DNA of 64,000 nt from positions 9,414-73,413 of the forward strand of contig CAZUMH010000005.1 of NCBI GenBank assembly GCA_964621645.1, read 5' to 3'. Positions 44,123 to 52,765 of this stretch are shown here, in pieces. Below the pieces are notes generated by a model. That model had not been told where the DNA came from. It was given only the letters and a program-made list of their open reading frames with translations, and searched no databases. How positions within the stretch are numbered: position 1 is the stretch's first letter; each line of letters starts with the position of its first letter. Source of the stretch: CAZUMH01 sp964621645 (GTDB lineage: Bacteria; Zhuqueibacterota; QNDG01; JAGLOF01). A program made the translations under genes and the position numbers.

Positions 44123-45708
44123 TCTTGCTCTCCCTCAGATGTGTTCATGCGTTTATACCAGCGCCGGTTCTGTCGATAGATATTTTTGAATTCCCTGAAA
44201 ATACGGTCGTAGAGCCGGCGATTTTCCGGATTGGGCGAAAAGGTCCGGTCAATGGTAATGAGCCGGCTCATTTCCTGGAAGGAAGCGATATACCCCAGGG
44301 TGAGACTGGCCAGCAGAGCCACGCCCCTGGCCCCGGCCTGCTGGGGATCCCGCACCCGCCGGATGGTCCGGTTGGTCACATCCGCCATGATCTGGCACCA
44401 GATGTCGCTGCGGGCGCCGCCCCCGATAATATTGAGCTGGGTGACCGGGAAATAGAGATGTTCCAGGGTATGCAGCGCCCAGCGGGTATTCAGGGCCACT
44501 CCCTCGAACAGGGCCCGCACCAGATGCTCCCGGGAATGGTTCAATCCCAGATTGTAAAGCCCGGCCCGCACGAATTCATCATCCAGGGGACATCGTTCCC
44601 CGTACATCCAGGGGGTGAAGATCAGCCCTTCGGCTCCGGGCGCCACCTTCTCGGCCATCTTGTCCAGGATCTGGTAAATTTCAAGCGTGTGATGCTCTTT
44701 GAGCAGCTGATCCTTATGATAGAGAAATCTGTTTTTCAGCCATTCCAGGCAAATGCCGGCCGTCTCCTGATGGGCCATGGCCAGATAGTATGTATCCGGC
44801 CGGGCGCTGCCGATACAGCCGGTGTAATGAGGGATATCTATCTTGCGTTTTCTCACGTGACCCGCAACCCAACCGCTGGTGCCCACGCAGATATGATATT
44901 CTCCTTCTTCCAGACAGCCGCTGCCCAGACCGGCCGCGGCCAGATCACCCGCTCCATTGATCACCGGAGTGCCCTCCGGCAGGCCGCTCTCCCGGGCCGC
45001 CGGACCGGTTACGTGACCGATGATATCGGCGCTGGCGTGAATAGCGGGCAGACGTGATTCGTTCAGGCCGGCCAGGCGGCAGAGAGCCGGGTGCCAGCGG
45101 TTCCGGTTCCGGCGCGAATCCATCATCCACCAGATATACGCCAGGTCGGCGGAGGTTACCCGGCTGCCGGTCAATTTCATCAGAATGAAGTCCTTGGCAT
45201 CCATGAAGGTGGCGGCGCGGTTAAAATTCTCCGGTTCGTGCTGCCTGAGCCAGAGTATTTTCCCTATCTGATCCTTACCGGTCTGGCCGGGGGAACCCCC
45301 GGTGATACGCAAGAATCGGATCAGGCGAAAGATATTGTATCCCATGAGCCGGGGAGGCGTCCATAGTTTTTCAGCCATGATCCCGGCGCTGCGTCCGTCC
45401 AGCCAGCTGATCAGGGGCCGCACCGGCTCCCCCTCCCGATCCACTGCCACCAGACACTGAGTCATGGACGAAAAAACCACCCCGGCGATCCGGTCTTTTC
45501 TGATCGAACCCTTTTTAATGACCTCCCGGCTGGTGTCACAGACGGCCCGCCAGAGGTCCCCGGGATCCTGTTCGGCCCAGGTAGGCTGCGGGTGAGACAT
45601 GCTGTAGTCTTTCTTGACTTCGGCGATGATCTCGCCCCGGACGCTCACGGCAATGGCCTTGTCTCCACTGGAGCCCATATCATGGGCGATGATTACCTTC
45701 TCCTCCAT
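44119..45708 (-). CDS. FGGY-family carbohydrate kinase (xylulokinase-like)
   Basis: This 529-residue sugar kinase has IIAHDMGSSGDKAIAV for phosphate/ATP binding, SWLDGRS, NGAGDLAAAGLGSGC and the C-terminal LNIIGGGARSDIWCQIMADVT. This matches the FGGY family of xylulokinase or related pentose/polyol kinases. The second in-frame ATG (45708) is preferred because AAGGA lies 9 bp upstream; the first (45717) abuts it. If the arabinose released at the glycosidase locus is converted to a ketopentose, this could be its kinase, but no isomerase is in the window. Confidence 0.85.
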   Translation of the reverse strand: MEEKVIIAHDMGSSGDKAIAVSVRGEIIAEVKKDYSMSHPQPTWAEQDPGDLWRAVCDTSREVIKKGSIRKDRIAGVVFSSMTQCLVAVDREGEPVRPLISWLDGRSAGIMAEKLWTPPRLMGYNIFRLIRFLRITGGSPGQTGKDQIGKILWLRQHEPENFNRAATFMDAKDFILMKLTGSRVTSADLAYIWWMMDSRRNRNRWHPALCRLAGLNESRLPAIHASADIIGHVTGPAARESGLPEGTPVINGAGDLAAAGLGSGCLEEGEYHICVGTSGWVAGHVRKRKIDIPHYTGCIGSARPDTYYLAMAHQETAGICLEWLKNRFLYHKDQLLKEHHTLEIYQILDKMAEKVAPGAEGLIFTPWMYGERCPLDDEFVRAGLYNLGLNHSREHLVRALFEGVALNTRWALHTLEHLYFPVTQLNIIGGGARSDIWCQIMADVTNRTIRRVRDPQQAGARGVALLASLTLGYIASFQEMSRLITIDRTFSPNPENRRLYDRIFREFKNIYRQNRRWYKRMNTSEGEQE

Positions 45709-45782
45709 ATACGTCATTCCTTATTATTAGGAAAGCGATTCACGTAACCTCAAAACGGATTGAAGGACAGGATCTTGTCAAT

Positions 45783-46913
45783 TCAGCGGGACTGTCCCTC
45801 TACCCGGCCCAGAAACCAGGCCCAGAGGCGCTGGTGGAAGAGATAGCTGGGAGGATTGTTCTCCAGCACCGAGCGCAGGGTGAAGGGCTCATCATCCGGC
45901 CGAATGCGGACCTTCTTTTCCCGGTCATAAAGAATGGAGAATTCGGGATGGAACTGCACCCCCAGCACATTGGGATAGCGCTGGTGCGCGACGGCCTCCA
46001 CTACCTTGCCGTCCAGCGAGGTGGCGATCACCCGTAAATCCTTGCCCAGTTTCTTGACGGCCTGATGGTGAGAGCTGACCACATAGGGGGTGGCCTCGGG
46101 CGGCAGGGCCAGCTCTTGCACCAGCGTGCCGTCCTCTTTCAGGCGGATGCGGTGCATGTTGTAGTGCAGCAGTCCGTCCAGGGGCCGGAGCCTGATCCAG
46201 GGATTATTGTGCCACCGCTCCTTGCCCAGCCGGAGAACATCTTCCACGTTCTCTTTATCATACACTTCATCCCAGATATCCTGAATCAGGGTGCCTCCCG
46301 TGCCGACATTGAGGGACTGCTCACCCAGACAAATTCCCAGGACCGGGTAAGCGGTCCGTTCTTCCAGGAGGGGCTCCACTTCACCGTTCTGATAGCCGCC
46401 CAGAAGGTGAAAAATAAAGGAAAGTTCGAAATAGTGCCGGTAGGGAGTGCGCAGCTCCGTGAGCAGGCTGGTCTTATCTCCATAGAGCTCCGGGGGAATA
46501 TCCGCTCCGCCGAAAAAAATGATCCCCTGGGACTTGTGAAAAATCAGGGCAAACTCCCCGGAACACCCGTTTTCCCGATAGATATTCTGAGGATTAAGCT
46601 CCCCCCGTACTTCATGAAAGCGGAAATTCTTTTTCAGCCCGTTTATATCAACATAGCGTCTGGCGCTTTGGTAGTCGCTGGACTCCTTTTCATAGTAGAC
46701 CCCTACTACCAGAAACTTTTCTGTGGGCAAAAATCCTTCCCGCTGCAGCGCCAGCACGGATCGCAGGGAGTACATGGTGGGATAGCAGATGGCGATCACC
46801 TGGGTATCGGGACTGCTGGTAGCCCAGTCGAAGTAGCGCGGCTGGGCCTGTGTCGCGGCGGTGACGATAAGCATGAGGAGGATGGCACGCAATTTCACCT
46901 GAATGGTTTTCAT
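45783..46913 (-). CDS. Exported class I glutamine amidotransferase-like (C26) protein
   Basis: This 376-residue protein belongs to the gamma-glutamyl-GABA hydrolase (peptidase C26) group. The nucleophile Cys lies in VLGICLGEQSLN and the catalytic His in LGVQFHPEFS. Unusually, it begins with a clear signal peptide (cleavage near TQAQP) and has a ~170-residue N-terminal region before the amidotransferase domain. Family members hydrolyse gamma-glutamyl bonds. An AGGAG site precedes the ATG. It appears to be a stand-alone gene on the minus strand. Confidence 0.82.
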   Translation of the reverse strand: MKTIQVKLRAILLMLIVTAATQAQPRYFDWATSSPDTQVIAICYPTMYSLRSVLALQREGFLPTEKFLVVGVYYEKESSDYQSARRYVDINGLKKNFRFHEVRGELNPQNIYRENGCSGEFALIFHKSQGIIFFGGADIPPELYGDKTSLLTELRTPYRHYFELSFIFHLLGGYQNGEVEPLLEERTAYPVLGICLGEQSLNVGTGGTLIQDIWDEVYDKENVEDVLRLGKERWHNNPWIRLRPLDGLLHYNMHRIRLKEDGTLVQELALPPEATPYVVSSHHQAVKKLGKDLRVIATSLDGKVVEAVAHQRYPNVLGVQFHPEFSILYDREKKVRIRPDDEPFTLRSVLENNPPSYLFHQRLWAWFLGRVEGQSR

Positions 46914-46993
46914 CTTAATCTCCTGTGTGGATTAAATAAACAGCCGGATCTCTGTAACAGAATTGCTCTTATATATCAGCGGGCCTCATCAGT

Positions 46994-47983
46994 TTATTTT
47001 TCCGGAATCCCGTCTCCCTCCGCCAGAGCCAGAGCCCGCCCCAGTACGGAGGCCGACAGGCGGCAGCCGCTCAGGATAAGCGCGATTTTTCTCCTGAAAA
47101 ATCTCTTGGGGGCCGTCATCAGAGCGGCCAGCGGCAGCGCCGCGGCTCCTTCAGCCAGCAGCCCTTCTTTTTCAATCAGGAAGACAATGGCCCGGGCGAT
47201 TTTCTCTTCCGGTACCAGGATGAAATCATCCACCAGCTGGCGGCAGAGATCGAAGGTGATGGTATCCGACTCCAATCCCCCTGCCGTGCCTTCGGACAGT
47301 GTCGGTCCGGAGGGCAGATCCAGCTGGCGTCCGGCCCAGAAAGATTCGGCCATGACGGCCGATTTCTCCGGCTGGCAGCCGATGATCTCAAGTTTGGGAT
47401 TGCGGGATTTCAGATAAAGGGCCACTCCGGAGATCAGGCCGCCCCCTCCCACCGGAACCAGCACCGTGTCGATCTGCGGTTGCTGCCAGGCCATTTCCCG
47501 TCCCACCGTACCCTGCCCGGCGATGACCAGGGGATCGTTGTAGGGTGAAAGAAAAACTCTGCCAGTGGCGGCAGCCTCATTCCGGGCCTCAGCTTCGGTA
47601 ATCGCGCAGTCCCGACCGCACTCTCTGATGTCAACACCCTGCTGCCGCAGCAGCGACCGCCGGGCCGGATCAATCTCCTCAGGAACGTAGACCAGGAGAG
47701 GAATATTCAGTTTGGCGGCCATATAGGCGCAGGCCAGGGCGTGATTGCCGGTGGAAGCACTGATCACCCCCGACTCTTTTTCTTTTTCCGAAAGGGAGAG
47801 CAAGCGGTTAGCCGCCCCCCGTAATTTGAAAGAGCCGCTCTCCTGCCGGTTTTCCAGCTTCAGGAAAACGCTGGAGCCATAGAGAGCACCCAGAGACGCG
47901 GAAAGACGGAGCTCTGTTTCACGCGCGTAGGGCTTGATCCGTGACGCGGCCTCTTCAACCATGGCGGGGCTTAGCTGGTGCAC
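46994..47983 (-). CDS. Threonine/serine dehydratase (PLP fold type II)
   Basis: This 329-residue protein has the PLP-lysine motif SGSFKLRGAANRL, the phosphate loop VGGGGLISGVAL and SASTGNHALACAY, as in catabolic threonine deaminase/serine racemase-like enzymes. No C-terminal ACT-type regulatory domain follows, so it is the short form. It converts Thr or Ser to 2-oxobutyrate or pyruvate plus ammonia. The GTG start is supported by GGGAGG 4 bp upstream. It diverges from the receiver-protein gene. Confidence 0.87.
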   Translation of the reverse strand: MHQLSPAMVEEAASRIKPYARETELRLSASLGALYGSSVFLKLENRQESGSFKLRGAANRLLSLSEKEKESGVISASTGNHALACAYMAAKLNIPLLVYVPEEIDPARRSLLRQQGVDIRECGRDCAITEAEARNEAAATGRVFLSPYNDPLVIAGQGTVGREMAWQQPQIDTVLVPVGGGGLISGVALYLKSRNPKLEIIGCQPEKSAVMAESFWAGRQLDLPSGPTLSEGTAGGLESDTITFDLCRQLVDDFILVPEEKIARAIVFLIEKEGLLAEGAAALPLAALMTAPKRFFRRKIALILSGCRLSASVLGRALALAEGDGIPEK

Positions 47984-48129
47984 TGTGCCTCCCTGTAAAT
48001 GACGGGATTGTACAAGATAAATAATTGCTGTTTGGATGTCAAACGAATCATTTAGCGTTGACTTTGGAGTAAATATTGTGTAAAATTAATTACGTAATCC
48101 CTGAAGGATTGAGAGCGTTTGGAGGAATC

Positions 48130-48576
48130 ATGACCAGGTTGACAATTCTCTGCGTGGATGACCAACGGGAGGTACTGGCGGCCCTGCGCAAGGACCTGAC
48201 TCTCTTCGAAGAAATCTGCGATCTTATCGAATGTGAAAGCGCAGCCGAAGCGGAGGGATTGGTAGAAAAGATCGCCGCGGGACAAGGGCTGCTTTTTCTC
48301 ATCATCTGTGATCATATCATGCCCGGAGAGAACGGCATTGATTTCATCGCCAGACTGGATAGCGAAGGCCGTCTGGGCCACACCAAGAAGGTGCTGCTAA
48401 CCGGATTGGCAGATCAGACCGACACCATCCGCGCCATAAACGAAGCCCACATCGATCACTACCTGGAAAAACCCTGGGAGAGTGAGGGAATCAACCGTAC
48501 TGTCAGGAAGCTTCTGACGGCCTTTATTAAAGAGGAGGGATTGGACCCGGAGGACTACGCCGGCATGCTCGCCTGA
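48130..48576 (+). CDS. Single-domain response regulator (CheY-like receiver)
   Basis: This 148-residue receiver domain has the acidic pair in LCVDDQ, the phospho-acceptor Asp in ICDHIMPGENG, Thr in LLTGLAD and Lys in YLEKPWE. The HIDHYLEKPW style resembles receivers of RpfG-like regulators. No output domain follows, only a ~20-residue tail, so it probably signals by protein contact. The start at 48130 has GGAGG immediately upstream; an in-frame ATG at 48076 lacks one. No histidine kinase is nearby. Confidence 0.87.
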   Translation: MTRLTILCVDDQREVLAALRKDLTLFEEICDLIECESAAEAEGLVEKIAAGQGLLFLIICDHIMPGENGIDFIARLDSEGRLGHTKKVLLTGLADQTDTIRAINEAHIDHYLEKPWESEGINRTVRKLLTAFIKEEGLDPEDYAGMLA

Positions 48577-48601
48577 CCGGACCAATAAGAAACCATCCCT
48601 G

Positions 48602-48627
48602 ACGCCTCCGCTTCCCGGAGGCGTTTT
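48602..48627 (+). terminator. Rho-independent terminator after the receiver gene
   Basis: A perfect 8-bp stem (ACGCCTCC against GGAGGCGT) with a 7-nt loop ends in TTTT, 25 bp after the stop of the receiver gene. Confidence 0.75.
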
Positions 48628-48642
48628 CATATGCCGTGCTGT

Positions 48643-49599
48643 TTACACCAGACCGAAGAGACTGCTGAGATAGAAGAGGTAAAAGATGAGCAGCATCCAG
48701 CCCTCCCAGCGGATTATCTTCTTCTCTTCCGTCATGAAGTAGAAGATCAGAGTGGCTACCACCATGATGGGTACCGCGCGCACCAGCAGCTGCCGGGGCA
48801 GGGTCAGTTTGCCGAACAGGGCTGGAATCCCCATTACCGCGAAGGTATTGAAGATATTAGATCCCAGCACGTTTCCCACCGCCAGTTCAGGATTGCCTTT
48901 CCGGGCCGCGGAAATGCTGACGGCCAGTTCAGGAAGGGAGGTCCCCAATGCCACCACGCTGGCGGCCACCAGCGCGGTGCCTATCCCCAGAGAATTGGAA
49001 ATACGGACGATCGACTCCACGGTAAATCTTGCTCCCAGGTAGACAAAAATGCCGCTGAGGCCAAGAAGTAACCAGGGCCGCGGGCCGATCTTATCGACGC
49101 TGTCTTGATCCTTCTCCTCCCGCACGGAAGGACCGGAGCGGGCCGCGTGCACTGCGTGGCCCATGTATACCACCAACGCGGCCAGTGAAAGCAGGGCCTC
49201 AAAAATGGAAAAATTACCGTCCCAGACCATCATGGCCATGAGAAAAGAGGACGCCAGAAGGATGGGCAGATCGACAAAATTAAGATCATAGGACAGCTTG
49301 AAATCCCCCGCCATGATTGCGGTGCAGCCCAGAATGAGAAAAATATTGGTGATATTTGAACCGGCCACGTTTCCAAGGACGATCTCCGAAGATCCGATCA
49401 GGACCGCCACCAGAGAACTGACCAGCTCGGGCAGAGAGGTGCCCACAGCAACGATGGTAACTCCCACGATAAAGGGAGGGATCTTGAGAGAGATGCCGAT
49501 CTTCTCGGCCGCAGTGGTGAAAAAATCGGACGACTTGATCAGCACCGCCATACTGACGATGAATATGGCGATCCAGATTAAAAGGGGGATAATATCCAT
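48643..49599 (-). CDS. Calcium/sodium antiporter (CaCA family, YrbG-like)
   Basis: This 318-residue, ten-helix membrane protein has two inverted alpha repeats, GTSLPELVSSLVAVLIG with GNVAGSN near the start and GTSLPELAVSISAARKG with GNVLGSN near the end. These form the ion-binding site of the Ca2+:cation antiporter family. The ATG at 49599 is placed just before the first membrane helix; an in-frame ATG at 49632 would add 11 residues. No strong Shine-Dalgarno is visible for either. Confidence 0.87.
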   Translation of the reverse strand: MDIIPLLIWIAIFIVSMAVLIKSSDFFTTAAEKIGISLKIPPFIVGVTIVAVGTSLPELVSSLVAVLIGSSEIVLGNVAGSNITNIFLILGCTAIMAGDFKLSYDLNFVDLPILLASSFLMAMMVWDGNFSIFEALLSLAALVVYMGHAVHAARSGPSVREEKDQDSVDKIGPRPWLLLGLSGIFVYLGARFTVESIVRISNSLGIGTALVAASVVALGTSLPELAVSISAARKGNPELAVGNVLGSNIFNTFAVMGIPALFGKLTLPRQLLVRAVPIMVVATLIFYFMTEEKKIIRWEGWMLLIFYLFYLSSLFGLV

Positions 49600-49672
49600 A
49601 ATTGAAAATACACAAATTTTCCAGGAAAACAAATCAATTATTTACGGCTTCGCCGGCAGGTGAGGATCACCC

Positions 49673-50533
49673 TCAATGCCCTCCGTGCGGGTGAGGATCC
49701 GGGACAGCCTTGAGGTAGCAGCCGGCCGCCTCCCGCACTCCTTTTAAGCAGTAAAGAGAGCGGAAGCGGCTCTCAGAGTGGCCGCGCCGATCCCGTCCGT
49801 CAACCAGCACCCCCCAGCGGCAGTCCAGGCAGGGCTCCGGCTGGGAATCGTGCCGGGTAGCGGTGCGCACCGCTACCAGTGCTTTCTCTCTGGTCCAGAC
49901 GTCGCCGCTGCCCTCTTCCGAAGTCTCGATGGCCTTGGGCGCGTTGACCACCAGACGTCCCCGGTCCAGGCGAATCTCTCCCTGCAGTTCCACCTTCAGG
50001 CCCGGACGTAACCGGTGCTGTTCCATCAATCCCGGAGATAGACGCAGATAGAGAGGATCTTCGAAGCGTTCGAGGCCGATGAATCCTTCCCGCAGGACCG
50101 CGAGATATCCCAAAAGACGCAGGCGCGAATGGTGATGCGTGAGGACGCTTTCCAGCCAGGGTTTCACGGCCGCGATCCTGCCGGCCACCGGCAGTCGTTT
50201 TAAAAGAATGGAATCCAGCCAGAGTTCATAATCCTCGAATTCGTCCAGGAAACGGGCGTACTCGGCTTCATTCAGCATCAGTCTGGGCTGCAGATGCACC
50301 TTCTCCTCCACGTACTGATCGCAGCCCCGGCACTCACTCCCGACCCAGTTGAACCCGCGTTTGCATGAACGTCCTTTTTCCATCAGCTGGCAGTGCCAGA
50401 TGAAGTAGAGACATCCCTGGGGATAGCAGCCCTTCTCTTTGAGAACGTGATATACGGAGACCCGGCCCTGAAAGTGCCGGTGCGCTTCCTGGCTGCATTT
50501 AAACACATCCCTTCTTTTATAATAATTTTTCAT
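49673..50533 (-). CDS. Cys-rich protein of unknown function
   Basis: I do not recognise this 286-residue protein. Its first 70 residues hold seven Cys (FKCSQ, KGCYPQGC, WHCQL, RSCKRG, ECRGCDQ) with a WVGSECRGCDQYVEEK stretch. Two more, CLDCRWG, lie near residue 235, a layout that suggests zinc or Fe-S binding. There is no signal peptide and a central helical region. Its start overlaps the end of the preceding UPF0282-like gene by 17 bp, so the two are translationally coupled and probably act together. Confidence 0.65.
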   Translation of the reverse strand: MKNYYKRRDVFKCSQEAHRHFQGRVSVYHVLKEKGCYPQGCLYFIWHCQLMEKGRSCKRGFNWVGSECRGCDQYVEEKVHLQPRLMLNEAEYARFLDEFEDYELWLDSILLKRLPVAGRIAAVKPWLESVLTHHHSRLRLLGYLAVLREGFIGLERFEDPLYLRLSPGLMEQHRLRPGLKVELQGEIRLDRGRLVVNAPKAIETSEEGSGDVWTREKALVAVRTATRHDSQPEPCLDCRWGVLVDGRDRRGHSESRFRSLYCLKGVREAAGCYLKAVPDPHPHGGH

Positions 50534-51395
50534 GGGGAGGTTCGGCCTCGTAGAGCAATTGGCGGCGGGCCTCCAGGGGATTGTTCTCGTCGCCCCGGTA
50601 GGTAGCCGCCGTGACCACCGACATTCTTCCGCTCCTCAGCCGGGAGAATATTCTCTCGTGCTGCTGTTCCCAGCGGGGATCACGCACAATATGATGATCG
50701 ATGATGAGCGTGCGAACCGGAGACCCGCTGAGCGCGTCGGAAATCCGTTCCATCCTGGTAAAAAATCGCTCCGTTTCCTTCTTGTCGTCTTCAGGGGGCC
50801 ATTGCGGTCCGTCCAGATACACCACTTCGGGTGAGACATGGGAGATGAATCCTGCCAGGGTGTTATTCACCTGTCCCGCAATTTCGGATGTGTAGAGAAA
50901 CGTCCTCTCCCGCTCCTGAATCGCCAGAGGCAGCACTTCTCCCTCTTTCCCGGATACGCCCGGCACGGGACGGGAGAAATGCACCGCGGTGTTTCCCAGC
51001 GTCAGACGCATCCCGTCTACCAGCTTGACCTCAGCGTCGTACTGCCGGGCCTGAGCCAGGAAGGTAAAGACTTCCGAACGCAGTCCGGACTTCACTCCCC
51101 GGTTGGGATTCTTGATAAAAAAAGTTTTTCCCGAAATCTGATCGGGAGTAAGAAGGGAGAAGGTATCCACCTGGAAACGGGTGATAATGACGACCCCGCT
51201 GCCGGAGAGGTAGAGCCTCACCCTGCTTTTCATTTTTTCCGTCTGCCAAAATTCGAGCTGATGAGGATCGATCCCGTGGCTGACCGCCGGCTCAGAGATC
51301 CAGGGATCGATGCACAGAGAAGTGTCAGCGGTTTCTATAAAGGTGGCCAGGGAACGCACCCCCAGCGATTCGGCGGCAAGAGGGACAATTTTCAT
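50517..51395 (-). CDS. UPF0282-like MBL-fold protein lacking the metal-binding His motif
   Basis: This 292-residue protein resembles UPF0282, an MBL-fold family known mainly from archaea. It has the opening VPLAAESLGVRSLATFIET, then IDPW, the ISGKTFFIKNPNRGV segment that follows the metal motif and the late IIDHHIVRDPRW. Where the family should have HxHxDH, this protein reads TRFQVDTF, so all three His are gone. It may therefore be a non-catalytic or differently metallated member. It precedes the Cys-rich gene and follows the SAH-hydrolase terminator. Confidence 0.7.
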   Translation of the reverse strand: MKIVPLAAESLGVRSLATFIETADTSLCIDPWISEPAVSHGIDPHQLEFWQTEKMKSRVRLYLSGSGVVIITRFQVDTFSLLTPDQISGKTFFIKNPNRGVKSGLRSEVFTFLAQARQYDAEVKLVDGMRLTLGNTAVHFSRPVPGVSGKEGEVLPLAIQERERTFLYTSEIAGQVNNTLAGFISHVSPEVVYLDGPQWPPEDDKKETERFFTRMERISDALSGSPVRTLIIDHHIVRDPRWEQQHERIFSRLRSGRMSVVTAATYRGDENNPLEARRQLLYEAEPPHEKLL

Positions 51396-51413
51396 AGACA
51401 GGTCCTCTGTATT

Positions 51414-51444
51414 AAAAAGTCCCGGAGAGCCTCCTCTCCGGGAC
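51414..51444 (-). terminator. Rho-independent terminator of the SMC-to-SAH hydrolase run
   Basis: An 11-bp perfect stem (GTCCCGGAGAG against CTCTCCGGGAC), a 4-nt loop and then TTTTT on the minus strand, about 50 bp after the SAH-hydrolase stop and 19 bp before the next gene. Confidence 0.88.
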
Positions 51445-51496
51445 CTTGACAGCCTCTGTGTACGTCTTTATCCGAACACGATCCTTCCGGAGGATC

Positions 51497-52753
51497 TCAG
51501 GTCCCGATCTTCCAGGAGGAAAGATACTCTTTCTGTTCCTCGGTGAGCGTATCGATGGTGATACCCATGGAGCTGAGCTTCAGGCCGGCCACCTCGTCCT
51601 CGACAGCCGCCGGGACGTCATACACTTTGGGAGCAAGCTTGTTCTGCTTGATGACCCACTCGGTCATAAGCGCCTGAGTGGAGAAGCTCATATCCATAAC
51701 GCTGGCGGGATGTCCCTCGGCGGCGGCCAGGTTGATGAGCCGCCCTTCGGCCAGCAGATAGATGACGCGGCCGTCCTTCATCCTGTAACCGTCCACATGC
51801 GCCCGTACTCCCGGCAGCTTTTCCACGGCCATCTCTTCCAGGGCATCGGTCTGGATCTCTACGTTGAAGTGGCCCGAGTTGGCGACGATGGCTCCGTCTT
51901 TCATCACCTCGAAATGCTCGCCTCTGATCACATGGATGTCGCCGGTCAGGGTGCAGAAAAGATCACCGATGCGGGCCGCCTCGATCATCTCCATCACCCG
52001 GAACCCGTCCATGGCAGCTTCAATAGCTTTGATTGGATCCACTTCTGTGACGATGACATTGGACCCCATGCCCTTGGCCCTGGTGGCAAACCCGCGCCCG
52101 CACCAGCCGTAGCCGGCCACCACCACATTCTTGCCCGCCAGGAGGATATCCGTGGCTCGGATGATGCCGTCCACAGTGGACTGACCCGTGCCATAGCGGT
52201 TGTCGAAAAGATTCTTGGTCTTGGCGTCGTTGACCGCCACCACCGGTATCTTGAGAGCGCCGTCGTTGGCCATGGCCCGCAGCCGGATGACTCCCGTTGT
52301 CGTCTCCTCCATGCTGCCTATAATTTCCTGGGCCTGCTCTTCGTAATCAAAATGGATGGTGGATACCAGATCAGCCCCGTCGTCCATGGTCACGTGGGGA
52401 TGATGTTGGATGGCGGTATGAATATGCTTGTAGTAGGTGTCTTTGTCCTCCGCCCGGATGGCGTGCACCGAAATGGAGTAGTCCTTCACCAGGGAAGCGG
52501 CCACATCATCCTGGGTGGAAAGGGGATTAGAGGCCACCAGCACGATATCGGCGCCCCCTGCCTTCAGGGCCCGCACCAGGTTAGCCGTCTCCGCGGTGAC
52601 ATGCAGGCAGGCCGACAGTCGTTTCCCGCTGAAAGGCTTCTCCTTGGCGAACCGTTCCTTGATCAGACCCAGAACGGGCATATCCCTCTCGGCCCAGAGA
52701 ATACGTCGTTTCCCTTCCGCCGCCAAATCGGGATTTTTAATATCGAAATTCAT
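51497..52753 (-). CDS. ahcY: Adenosylhomocysteinase (S-adenosylhomocysteine hydrolase)
   Basis: This 418-residue enzyme hydrolyses SAH to adenosine and homocysteine with bound NAD. Visible motifs are LSACLHVTAETANLVRAL, NRYGTGQSTVDGIIRATD, the NAD loop VVVAGYGWCGRG and VANSGHFNVEI. The short length, lacking the insertion of eukaryotic enzymes, matches the thermophile/archaeal-like bacterial type. GAGGAG lies before the ATG. It is 13 bp from metK, so both steps of the SAM cycle are co-transcribed. A strong terminator follows. Confidence 0.95.
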   Translation of the reverse strand: MNFDIKNPDLAAEGKRRILWAERDMPVLGLIKERFAKEKPFSGKRLSACLHVTAETANLVRALKAGGADIVLVASNPLSTQDDVAASLVKDYSISVHAIRAEDKDTYYKHIHTAIQHHPHVTMDDGADLVSTIHFDYEEQAQEIIGSMEETTTGVIRLRAMANDGALKIPVVAVNDAKTKNLFDNRYGTGQSTVDGIIRATDILLAGKNVVVAGYGWCGRGFATRAKGMGSNVIVTEVDPIKAIEAAMDGFRVMEMIEAARIGDLFCTLTGDIHVIRGEHFEVMKDGAIVANSGHFNVEIQTDALEEMAVEKLPGVRAHVDGYRMKDGRVIYLLAEGRLINLAAAEGHPASVMDMSFSTQALMTEWVIKQNKLAPKVYDVPAAVEDEVAGLKLSSMGITIDTLTEEQKEYLSSWKIGT

Positions 52754-52765
52754 TCATACTCCTCG

